Below, piece after piece: positions 6,654-13,959 of a stretch of DNA of 13,959 nt (position 1 is its first letter; each line of letters begins with the position of its first letter). Source of the stretch: Tetmemena sp. SeJ-2015 (Eukaryota; Ciliophora; Spirotrichea; Sporadotrichida; Oxytrichidae); assembly GCA_027382625.1 (NCBI GenBank), contig JAJKFJ010010202.1, forward strand, positions 1-13,959, written 5' to 3'. The translations under genes were made by a program, and so were the position numbers. The notes beneath the pieces are model-generated. The model ran no database searches. It was not told where the DNA came from and worked only from the letters and a program-made list of their open reading frames with translations.

Positions 6654-7549
6654 ATGGCAGAAACTGACTACCGACCAGAAGGGCAGAATGTAAGACCCAC
6701 ACGAGAGACGAGATCCAGATGGATCCATAAAACCTACGCTTGTGAGAGAGACATCGCCGGGGAAGTGTTACAAGGCATGTACCAGGAAATCGGAAGCCTC
6801 ATGAGGACCGGACTGGAGTTGTATTACTCAGAGACTTTTTGGCGGGGCTTCATCCTTGGATAGTTAAGGCATGGAGGAGATATGCAGAGAGAGGATGCGG
6901 ACGCTATCCACGAGTTAATCATAAGCGAGTGCTTGGGCCCAGTTCTACTATACCCATTCAACTAGACTACGGTGAAGAGACTCCATGGAGTAACTACCAG
7001 CTAGCCACACTACAGGAGTGGGAAAGAAAGGGGGAAGCATTCCACCTACCGACTGAGAGGGCAGTCGATGCCTTAACTGAGGATATTGCAGAGGAGATCT
7101 ATGATCTGCAACTCTAGAAGATATCTACACCTGCCATGTTTGCACGCCTCCTGAGAGGGGACATCCCACTACGTTAGCAGTAGGAACTTTACCTGAAGCC
7201 AACCATTGTACTGATGGGATTGGACCACTTGAAGGCCTTGTTCCCCAGATCAGGCCACAGGCTAATGGCGCAGCCATACTACCACATGGAAGCCTGAGAA
7301 GATTCTGATGAGAGCGCAATGAGGGAACGCAAGCCCGAAGAGAGCGATGGAGAGAGTTCAAGCATGTACACAGAGAGGCATGAGCACTCGCCCACGAGAA
7401 TGGCCAGAGAGGGCAACTTCGCCCGACTGAATGACTTACTAGAGATAGCAAAAGGAAAGAAAGACTCATTAGAGTAGTAAGAATGCGAATCCAACTGGAT
7501 GCACCAGAATCGCTTGCATCCCGGTGTGCAACTAGAAGGGGTAGAGTGA
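6654..7549 (+). pseudogene. Island ORF 1, frameshifted, with internal TGA
   Basis: Starts at ATG 6654 (MAETDYRPEGQ) and reads through a TAG at 6861-6863, so it uses the ciliate code. The frame giving LIISECLGPVLLYPF gives way between about 6840 and 6965 to the frame carrying LDYGEETPWSNYQLATLQEW, PAMFARLLRGDIPL and LKPTIVLMGLDHLKALFP. An in-frame TGA follows MEA near 7297, after which an acidic Ser/Glu-rich tail continues to TGA 7547-7549. Restored in concept it would be about 300 residues. No known family is recognised and no catalytic motif is visible. One indel and one stop suggest decay. A very small IES is less likely because no pointer is seen. Confidence 0.55.
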
Positions 7550-7555
7550 GAATAA

Positions 7556-7592
7556 TAATTAATTCAAGCGCTAAAGCATTCGTGCGTAACTT
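7556..7592 (+). repeat. 37-base direct repeat, copy 2
   Basis: Second copy, 967 bases downstream of the first, lying between the end of island ORF 1 and the start of island ORF 2. Its position before each frame suggests a shared regulatory leader or a tandem duplication. Confidence 0.7.
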
Positions 7593-8157
7593 CCAAACAA
7601 CCCCCTAGAAAAGACTCGAGCAACAACCCAGACACCAGAGAAAGAGAGAGTGGAGAGAGAAAGAGAGTGAATGTAGAAATCTGAGACAAACTCTAGAGCA
7701 GATGGAAAAAGAAGTAGAGCTAGGAAGGAACTATGAAGGTACCTCAAGAAAGCACTTCACCAATGCGAGAAGACTACGGTCACCATAAGAAGACTCATTC
7801 CCATTATCAAGAAGAAACCACAGACACAGTGGCCACACACACACACCAACGACACGAGCAGCATTACGCCTGAGAACCCCGAGATCGATCAGAGTCAATC
7901 ACGCATCTGCTCAGACAAGGACAAGGAATCAGCAGGTACAAAAGAGAGAGAGAAGGACACAGACTGCTGAGAGAGATAGAAAAGAGGAAGTGGAAGAGAA
8001 GGAGAAAAACCACAAAATAAAGCAGGAGATTGCAATATACCAAGAGTCACAACAAGTACGCCCACCACCCATCGGAGTTGGAGGAGGCAGCCAAAAGCAG
8101 TGGACACCCACGACAGCCAATGGAGACGAGCGAGAGGAAATCTCACTGAGACCCTGA
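7558..8157 (+). CDS. Island ORF 2, Arg/Glu-rich open frame without clear start
   Basis: Open for 199 sense codons to TGA 8155-8157 when TAA/TAG are Gln; only two such codons occur (7606, 7786). Composition is heavy in Arg, Glu, Gln, Thr and His, with a charged probable coiled-coil (bases 7930-8050) and a Pro/Gly-rich end including RPPPIGVGGG. The first ATG is at 7702. Unrecognised. The purine bias AGAGAG alone reduces stops in this frame, so coding is probable but not proven. Confidence 0.4.
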
Positions 8158-8278
8158 GCGAACCAAGGAGAGCCACAGTGACCAGACAGAACCACAACCA
8201 TCTGAGAGTCATGAGAGCCGCATTAATCAACCTTTTAACCGAGATTGTCAGTTGAATACTGCTGGGTAATTCTTCCAC

Positions 8279-8288
8279 TTATAGCTTA
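8279..8288. repeat. Right copy of a 10-base inverted repeat
   Basis: TTATAGCTTA, reverse complement of 6521-6530, at the sharp right edge of the GC-rich island. Confidence 0.35.
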
Positions 8289-8396
8289 CTAATTTATTTG
8301 TTTTATTAAACTTTGAAATTGAATCTCTTAATTTTTAATGTTAACTCCTATTTTCATTTAAATTTTAATTATAATAATACTACTCCTATAATATTG

Positions 8397-8531
8397 TCAA
8401 CAGGCATTTTTATCTATCTAAGGCTACATTGTCTATCTTCGGAATAATTAAAAATTACTTATAATCTGCTTCAAGTTGATCATACTTACGACTTACTCTA
8501 ATATTAACTACTTTCTGGGCTCACTCTTCTC
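8397..8531 (-). CDS. Candidate last MDS of the kinase gene
   Basis: Open as EKSEPRKQLILEQVVSMINL, then a Gln-rich stretch, ending DKNAC with TGA 8399-8397; four reassigned Gln codons support coding. Membership of the kinase gene is inferred only from strand and order. It could be a separate gene. Confidence 0.45.
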
Positions 8532-11500
8532 AATATTAAAGCAATAATATACATAATTTAACTTATATTTGAAAATAAAAGTCAGAATTTGTCAATGCCT
8601 TAAATTATAAAGGCAAAATACATCATCAGTTAATAATAACTTCAAAATTGATGAAAGCGAGAAAAATTTACGATTGCAATTATCAAAATAATTTAATTGT
8701 AAATGGAGTTATGCAATTTTCTTTACCACATACTTGTTTTACCTTCATCCAATTCTTTCCCACATTAAAATTAGTTATGATCTTTTGGATTATGCAAAAA
8801 ATAAACTCACATGAGACATTTCTTTCCATAAGAATTAAAAAATATCATTTCATTTTTTATAATTTCGCTAAGATCAAAGATAATTTTTAAACCAAGAAAC
8901 TATCTTCTTCTTCTTTTTATAATCTATTTGGAAAAATGTTTCCTATAATTTATATTAAAAAGTCTCGAATTCCTTTAAATATCTTTTATTTTTGTCTATA
9001 GTGACTATGGACATTTGAATTGAGTTGACATCAATTCAATTATGTTTTATTTTCATTTAAAATTAATTTTTTGTGAGATTTTTTTTGTTTATCTATAATA
9101 AATATCCCATTTAATTTATTTGAATGCGAGCCGCTCTTTAAAGAGGAGGACAGCTAATGTTAAGTACGCATTATTAGGAAGCTTTCCTTTAAATTGGAGG
9201 TATTTGTTACATTTAACTGCCGCTGCTGATGAATAATTTTTCAGTTTTTGGGATATCGATTTAGGAACTTAGGAGATTCTATAGTTAAACTCTATCCATT
9301 ATCTTTTCGTCAATATCACAGAATAGAAAATAATATATTCATAACTATTATTTTTAAGTTTCATCTTTATGAAAATGATTTTTATAAAAATAAATTATCA
9401 ATTAAATAGAAATAAAATGGTTTTCTTATTTAAAAAAGCCTTTATTTATCAATAAAATAATTTGTTTAAAATAAAGTAACTTTTTATTCTCTATAAAATA
9501 AACCTCAGTTATAAGGAATACCTAAAGGAAAATATAAAAATGAGTTTGACAATTTATAATTTAAAAGTTGTATTAAGTGCTGGTTTTTAAATTGATTATT
9601 ATTTACATTCCCTAAATTTTACTTTACTATAATTTAAAAGCTTTTAAATATAAAAAACAATTTTAACTCACACCTTTAATCTTGCAATAACTTGTAGCAT
9701 GTCTTAAATTTCTTGATAGTTGAAATCTAATGTCTGAAACTGACTGTCTAATTATTGCTATATTAAATATAAACTTAAATGAGGATAGCTCAAGGCGTTT
9801 TATAGTGTGCAAGAGTCTTTTGTTTACATCTAATTCGAAGTCATCCTCTCAAAAGTAAAAGACATTAAATTATATATCCTCCTTGAGAGTAAGCTTGATG
9901 CTAAGCTAATATAAATAACACAATTAAAAGCATTTCACTTATGGATTCAACCTGGCTAAACTTAGTAAATATATATTTCTTTATAAATAAGTCATACAGC
10001 TAATTAAATAGTTCTATTTCGCAATAGAAATTTTATTTTATAAAAAGGTATTTTTTACGCAAGTTATTTTATTTACAAATAATGCTAAAATATAATTAAG
10101 TTGGAGTTTAGGATTAGTAGAATTCTTCTTATCCCAAGGCAGAACCTCACCAGTCAGCATCATCAAAGAATCATAAAGCACTTTTATAATAAATAAGTTT
10201 ATGAATTTCTTTTTTTAAAAATATGCCATTGATTTAATTTCTTTCAATTGATAAATATTCATTTTTAAAGTAAACATTTTTATATGAACATAGCTTGCCT
10301 TTTATCTCTAAGAAAAATAGCAAAGAGAACTGAAAGAAAAATAAGTGTGTGAGTTCTATAATATTTTAATTATAAAATAAGAAATGAAAGGAGGAAATCT
10401 TTATAAATTCCACTTAACAAATGTAGTTAACTCAATATTTTCATATAAAATACATTTTAATATATATTTAACAGTTGACACTTTCACTTCATCTATAAAA
10501 CTTAAAGTTAATTTTAAAGAATACATTAGGGAGATAAGGTCATCAACTCTGGCACTCTAATTATTTTTAAGTACACTTATAGAAGAGGTGAAGTGAGTGC
10601 TTCTGTTCGAATCTAAGGATTTCTTAGGTATGTGTACATTATAAGAGAGATGTAAATTAATAATTGAAATATTTAATTACTTATATATCTGCCTATATTT
10701 TATTTTTCATCCTATTGGAGTTTGAAAACAATACTATAATCTTTTAAAAAATGAAATTTCTTTATTTTTGCATTTGCAAATACAGCAGCCTCTCTATTTT
10801 TTATAGCAGATTTTAGATGTATTTTTTATGATATTCATATTCAGTTGGCTTTCTTTAACAGCACACGTTTTCACTTCGAGTTGTGTCACTTTTTAGGAAT
10901 TTACTAGTTATCTTAAATGGATATAAATTTTATTATAGTTTCAAAAAAAATAAAAAAAGAAATTAGTTAATCATAAAATTTAAATGGAACTAATAAGTGG
11001 CAGTTGAAGTAGGTTCAATTATAACAATAATTATACCATTCGAACCTGTATAAATTTCAAGAACGTTATATCCTTGCAATTTATGCGTGGGAGTGCTCAG
11101 ATCAAAGTTATAAGTATAAAATATTTCTTTATTAGAGGTGATGATAAAAGAAGTAACTCATATTGATTTTTTATATGAGATCAAACAAGCTGCAGATCAG
11201 GGCTCTAATCTGTGATTTCGACTGATCAATTAATATTTTAATTAATCTCTGATTTTAATTTTATTTATAAATAAAGGGTTTATAAAATCCATTTTAATTC
11301 ATGAAATATTTGACAATTTTCTAATATTTATACAGTGATTACTCTCTCTCTCTATCTTTCTCTAAATGAATATTTTGGCCTTCATTCTTACACAAATAAT
11401 GAAATTAATTTTTTGGGCTTAAATTCTCTAAAATGTGCCCACCCAAGGACTTTTAGCGATAAATTTTAAGTTTTGTTTACAATTATACTTGAATTTTTCC

Positions 11501-13800
11501 TAAACTTTCCAGCTTTATTTAAAATGACTTTAACCACAAAATTATAATAAATGATAATTAAATTGAATTCTTTTTTGTAGTAATTCTTTATTAACTGTAT
11601 TATTTACAACAATATTGACTATGTATTCTTTACTCGACCCAAGATCAATCAAATAAGCAAAATTATAATTTACAAATTCAATTCTTTATGCAATAAACAA
11701 TGTATAAAGAATATTCTTCATATTTATTATCAACAAAAATACTAAAAGCCTCGTTGTTGTGCCATCTAAAGTTATCTGGTTTAATATGAAAGAGATTAAA
11801 TTTTATTTCAAATATTTAGAAAAATGAGCAATCATTTTATCATTTAAATAAGTATAAGATTGTTTAAATATAAATATTGACTTGAATATTTTTATTACAT
11901 ACACTCTTAAAACCTATTCTTTTATTTTGCCATAGTAGAATTGGAAAATAAAACTTCCCCTTTTTCATGAGTGTTTCTAAAAGACTGCTCAATTTAAAGG
12001 AAGAAACACCACATTTTTTAATAGTTAGGAATTTAAAGATGAGAAAGATTTATTTTTTCATATCTCCGAATGAGAGATAGGGTGAAGATAGTTAGAAACT
12101 CATAATATTATAGCTCTGAAGCAGAAAGGGGATTAATCTGCTTTTACCAACCTCACTCCCCATTATTTATATAAATATATCATAGATGTTAATAAAATTT
12201 TATACAAAAACCAAATTTAACTTTAATTTTTATGCTTAAAATCCGTCATAAAATCACTAGGTAAATTTTTAATTCTCTTTTAAAAGAACAGTTAAATTAG
12301 TAGATCAAATGAATTAAATGATTATTCAACTAAAAATATAAATTCTTTAATATCTCTGTGGATGTAACAAAAATAAAGAGGGAATCTAAATTTATAAATT
12401 GTAACCTGCTTCATGGAGTGATTTAATAGCGTTAAACATTGACAGAGCTTGCTGTTTAAATTCCATCATGCTATTTGGGGAAAGGAAATCCTTTGGCTTG
12501 AATTGCTTTGCTGGTTCATCAAATAAAATCAAAATTTCAAAATTAATACCACAGTATAAATTTAAAATTTGATTAAGAGAAAGTTTTATTGGATTTATAT
12601 TAAAAATTAGTTTCAACGAATAAAACTTAAATTATAAACAGCAAATCGATGAGAGAAGAATAATAAAAAGTTATTTTTTAATTTGATTAAAGAAATTTTA
12701 TTTTATAATCAAGGTATTCCATAATGAGAAAATTGCATGAAATATCAGTAAATAGTCCGTGATAAACAAAGTTTAAATATTTCATCATTATCATTTTATT
12801 TAAATCTTTATAATAACTCTTAAAAATAATAAAATTCATATTACTTATAAGAACTAAACATATTTGAATAATTTTATATTTATATTTATTAAATGCTAAC
12901 TGAAAATTATAGAATAAAATGATAGAAGTATTCGGGAATCTTGATTAATCTTGAAGCAGACTACTCGCTCGCCTCTAACTGAGTTCTATTCTATAAGTTG
13001 AGCTTCTTTTATTTAAATTAGCAGAAACTTAAAATGAGTATTTAATCTTTAAGAGGATTGACTCTTGAGTGAGGGCTCTATTAGGAATTTTGGTAGACTC
13101 AAACTTAACAGCGTAAGATTTGTTATTTTAGTCCTTATATACAGCAACTGTTCCATTTAAATTACTATAATAGTTTTAAATCATAATTTTAAAATGGTAA
13201 ACGTTTTTATGTAAATAAATTTAAAATAAAGAATGAACAAATTAAAAAAATAATCCTTACTAAACTTCTTTGGGAAATTAATAAATATTCTAAAATTAAT
13301 TTCAAATACACAAATAAAAATAATTGAACAATTAAAACTCAGTAGTACATAAAAAGGATATAATGAAGAGAAATTTGTAAACTCTAATTTATGCAAAGAG
13401 ATTAAAAGAAATTATCTATAAGCAAGATATATATGTTTTTTAACAATAAGATAAAGAACTATCAGTTCTGATTTTCAATTACTAAGTATAAACTCAGTTA
13501 TTACTTTATTAAAGCTATGTTTAGTGCTTACATCACTTTTTAGAAATTGAGTTTGCCAAAAGATTTTGCAAATCAGAAGGACGATCACTCTTAAATTAGA
13601 TAAAAATAATTAAGAAGGAAAACGTTTTCCCAAAAAAAAGTTTTTTATATACTTGGATGGTTCATGAACAGATTATAAGACAGTACTCTATTATCTAAGT
13701 TTTTTTTTCCTTCTGGAAAATGATTTATTTCTAAAATCGGCCCTGAAAGCCTAATATTAATTTGAGTTCCGAATGTGCCACTCCCAATCAAAAATTGAAA
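8397..13800 (-). CDS. CK1-like protein kinase gene split into many MDSs
   Basis: A Ser/Thr protein kinase of casein-kinase-1 type, transferring ATP phosphate to protein. Minus-strand pieces, in order, carry: glycine loop LIGSGTFGT (13791-13766); VAVYK and YAVKFES with the ATP lysine (13106-13104) and a QES helix-C Glu (13064-13062); IPEYFYHF; a hinge piece INFEILILFDEP; SLHEAGY, then IHRDIK, then PDNF; YLIDLG; SPWVGT; THKLQGYN; SARVDDLISLMYS; LTGEVLPWDKK; and KYLQFKGKLPNNAYL, like the CK1 LRF-x-x-x-PDY region. Seven junctions have in-phase pointers. CK1 members lack the APE motif and have GT before helix EF, as here. DLG replaces DFG. The N-terminus upstream of the glycine loop is not seen and probably lies past the right edge. 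The C-terminal end at 8397 is inferred. Confidence 0.85.
9015..9039. repeat. 9-base inverted repeat, hairpin
   Basis: TTGAATTGA (9015-9023) and TCAATTCAA (9031-9039) with a 7-base loop, in AT-rich DNA outside recognised MDSs. No function is evident. Confidence 0.4.
9119..9284 (-). CDS. Kinase C-lobe end, two pieces
   Basis: 9284-9250 reads IESPKFLNRYP, like the FPEEF region of CK1. 9226-9119 reads AVKCNKYLQFKGKLPNNAYL, then a Leu-rich helix LTLAVLLFKERL, resembling the CK1 SL-x-F-x-x-x-PDY-x-x-L end of the domain. Frames differ, so an IES lies between; its pointer was not found. The 12-base palindrome CTCTTTAAAGAG (9134-9145) lies inside the coding part. Confidence 0.6.
9780..9902 (-). CDS. 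Kinase MDS pair joined by pointer ATCCTC
   Basis: 9902-9876 reads SIKLTLKED. 9848-9780 reads DFELDVNKRLLHTIKRLELS. ATCCTC at 9876-9881 and 9843-9848 allows a 33-base excision that keeps phase. The piece would fall in the C-lobe after LPW, where CK1 has helices G to H. Confidence 0.6.
10101..10171 (-). CDS. Kinase MDS with LTGEVLPW
   Basis: It encodes LMMLTGEVLPWDKKNSTNPK, matching the CK1 helix F to G motif ending LPW. Pointer AAAGAAT (10165-10171, repeated at 10516-10522) joins it in phase to the DDLISLMYS piece, giving ISLMYSLMMLTGEVLPW. Confidence 0.85.
10516..10564 (-). CDS. Kinase MDS with SARVDDLISLMYS (49 bases)
   Basis: It encodes the helix F segment corresponding to CK1 SRRDDLESLGY, including the invariant Asp. 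It is bounded by pointers AAAGAAT (10516-10522) and TTAT (10561-10564, repeated at 11066-11069). The open frame continues past the TTAT edge, so the short pointer is supported mainly by the fit to CK1. Confidence 0.75.
11066..11096 (-). CDS. Kinase micro-MDS, PTHKLQGYN (31 bases)
   Basis: It is bounded by TTAT (11066-11069) and GTGC (11093-11096, repeated at 11435-11438), both in phase. Joined it gives SPWVGT-PTHKLQGYN-QSARVDDL, the CK1-like path from activation loop to helix F. The pointers are only 4 bases each, so the edges are tentative. Confidence 0.6.
11435..11478 (-). CDS. Kinase MDS, activation loop KFIAKSPWVGT
   Basis: It encodes the end of the activation segment with the GT that in CK1 precedes the substrate-binding loop. 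The upstream limit is uncertain; the frame is open further as KYNCKQNLKF. The pointer to the DLG piece was not found. Confidence 0.65.
11620..11658 (-). CDS. Kinase MDS, YLIDLGSSKEYI
   Basis: It carries the metal-binding Asp (11646-11644) in a DLG instead of the usual DFG. It begins at pointer AAGC (11655-11658, repeated at 11746-11749), joining NNEA to YLIDLG. Confidence 0.8.
11746..11787 (-). CDS. Kinase MDS, KPDNFRWHNNEA (42 bases)
   Basis: It begins with TTTAATAT (11780-11787; minus sense ATATTAAA) and encodes the KPDNF half of the catalytic loop. It ends at AAGC (11746-11749). The join to the 23-base HRD micro-MDS spans a 566-base IES. Confidence 0.85.
12119..12143. repeat. 7-base inverted repeat inside a long IES
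   Basis: AAGCAGA (12119-12125) and TCTGCTT (12137-12143) could pair around an 11-base loop. It lies in the IES between the HRD and KPDNF pieces. Confidence 0.3.
12346..12368 (-). CDS. Kinase micro-MDS encoding IHRDIK (23 bases)
   Basis: The piece runs between pointers GTAAC (12364-12368, repeated at 12401-12405) and TTTAATAT (12346-12353, repeated at 11780-11787). It supplies Tyr-Ile-His-Arg-Asp-Ile-Lys, including the catalytic base Asp (12354-12352). Joined on both sides it gives SLHEAGY-IHRDIK-PDNF, the kinase catalytic loop, although the unspliced DNA has no such motif. Confidence 0.85.
12401..12568 (-). CDS. Kinase MDS, hinge to helix E
   Basis: It reads CGINFEILILFDEPAKQ, FLSPNSMMEFKQQALSMF and AIKSLHEAGY, matching the hinge strand and helix E of CK1-type kinases. 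The left end is pointer GTAAC (12401-12405), with a 37-base IES to the HRD piece. The right end is placed where the motif begins; its junction with IPEYFYHF is not resolved. Confidence 0.82.
12916..12981 (-). CDS. Kinase MDS, beta4 region IPEYFYHF
   Basis: It reads LEASEQSASRLIKIPEYFYHF; IPEYFYHF fits the CK1 IP-x-x-x-x-FG strand. Several short repeats (AAGATT, GAGT, ACTCA in the minus sense) could join it to the previous piece, so its true left boundary is undecided. Confidence 0.65.
13044..13154 (-). CDS. Kinase MDS, VAVYK to QESILLKI
   Basis: It begins at GTTCC (13150-13154, repeated at 13766-13770). It encodes TVAVYKDQNNKSYAVKFES with the ATP-binding Lys, then NRALTQESILLKI with the helix-C Glu 14 residues after that Lys, the CK1 spacing. 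Confidence 0.88.
13766..13800 (-). CDS. Kinase MDS, glycine-rich loop
   Basis: It encodes FQFLIGSGTFGT, a G-x-G-x-F-G nucleotide loop. Pointer GTTCC joins it in phase to TVAVYK. The frame remains open to the right; the start codon and any upstream MDS were not identified. Confidence 0.82.
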
Positions 13801-13959
13801 GTTAATTATATTTATTAGATCGTGGAAAGTAAAATATTATAGAACTAATTAATATTTTAAAAATTTGCAAGGAAAAATATAACTATAAGGGTAACATATA
13901 TCTATAGCTATCTAAGGTTCATTATCATGGATGCGATGAAGGAAATGTAGAGGATCAAT
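13801..13959. other. AT-rich right edge with one weak islet
   Basis: Mostly AT-rich. The last 60 bases are less so and on the minus strand read IDPLHFLHRIHDNEPQ, possibly an MDS of the kinase N-terminus or of the next gene. The evidence is composition only. Confidence 0.25.

Larger units (their letters stand above)
6521..8288. mobile_element. GC-rich germline island, possible mobile element
   Basis: An abrupt compositional block, near 50% GC and purine-rich on the plus strand, set in roughly 25% GC DNA. It is bounded by a 10-base perfect inverted repeat, TAAGCTATAA at 6521-6530 and its complement at 8279-8288. Inside are a decayed gene, a second open frame and a 37-base direct repeat. No transposase, reverse transcriptase or telomere-like ends typical of TBE elements are seen, so the mobile label is tentative. 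It could instead be a germline-limited gene cluster. Confidence 0.35.

Noticed and set aside
7125..7494. Two minus-strand open frames
   Set aside because: Shadows of island ORF 1, whose plus-strand frame has the better protein composition.
7895..8278. Minus-strand frame of 127 codons rich in Leu/Ser/Phe
   Set aside because: Mirror of the purine-rich plus-strand frame; its composition is what a reversed AGAGAG tract produces.
8648..8890. Plus-strand frame of 80 codons
   Set aside because: AT-rich composition. A minus-strand reading (VGKNWMKVKQVCGKENC) is slightly more coding-like but too weak to annotate.
10590..10630. TTCGAATC, like a tRNA T-loop
   Set aside because: Flanking bases do not pair as a T-stem, and no acceptor or anticodon arm is present.

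Overview
The window reads as germline (micronuclear) DNA of a spirotrich ciliate, an Oxytricha/Stylonychia-type organism. Coding stretches use TAA and TAG as glutamine and stop only at TGA. Genes are cut into short, relatively GC-richer coding pieces (macronuclear-destined segments, MDSs) separated by AT-rich internal eliminated sequences (IESs). At many junctions a short direct repeat (pointer) lies at the end of one piece and the start of the next. Removing the spacer plus one repeat copy restores frame and known protein motifs. Standard-code ORF calling misses almost all of this.

Layout. (1) 105-1784, minus: gene A, unrecognised, three MDSs, 493 residues after two IESs are removed. (2) 1881-3632, plus: an acid-lipase-family alpha/beta hydrolase, one 52-base intron and nine MDSs lying physically in the order 1-3-4-5-9-2-6-7-8, so the gene is scrambled. 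Reassembly gives exactly 397 codons including TGA, and the Ser-Asp-His triad is spread over three MDSs. (3) 3633-4183: AT-rich, nothing recognised. (4) 4184 to about 6515, minus: a string of coding islets, gene D, unrecognised. (5) 6521-8288: a GC-rich, purine-rich island on the plus strand, with a decayed gene, a second Arg/Glu-rich open frame, a 37-bp direct repeat and a 10-bp inverted repeat at its edges; probably germline-limited, perhaps mobile. (6) 8397-13800, minus: what looks like an AT-rich desert is a CK1-like protein kinase gene in at least 14 small MDSs in mostly linear order. The glycine loop, VAIK lysine, HRD loop, DLG, activation-loop GT, DDL helix and LPW motif are each recovered, several only by joining pieces at pointers. 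One MDS of 23 bases carries the HRDIK catalytic loop.

Gene A and the lipase are divergent with 97 bases between start codons and may share a macronuclear chromosome. The kinase runs toward the island and probably starts beyond the right edge. IES lengths range from about 17 to over 500 bases. All joins were inferred by eye from repeats, phase and family motifs; the macronuclear sequence would settle them.
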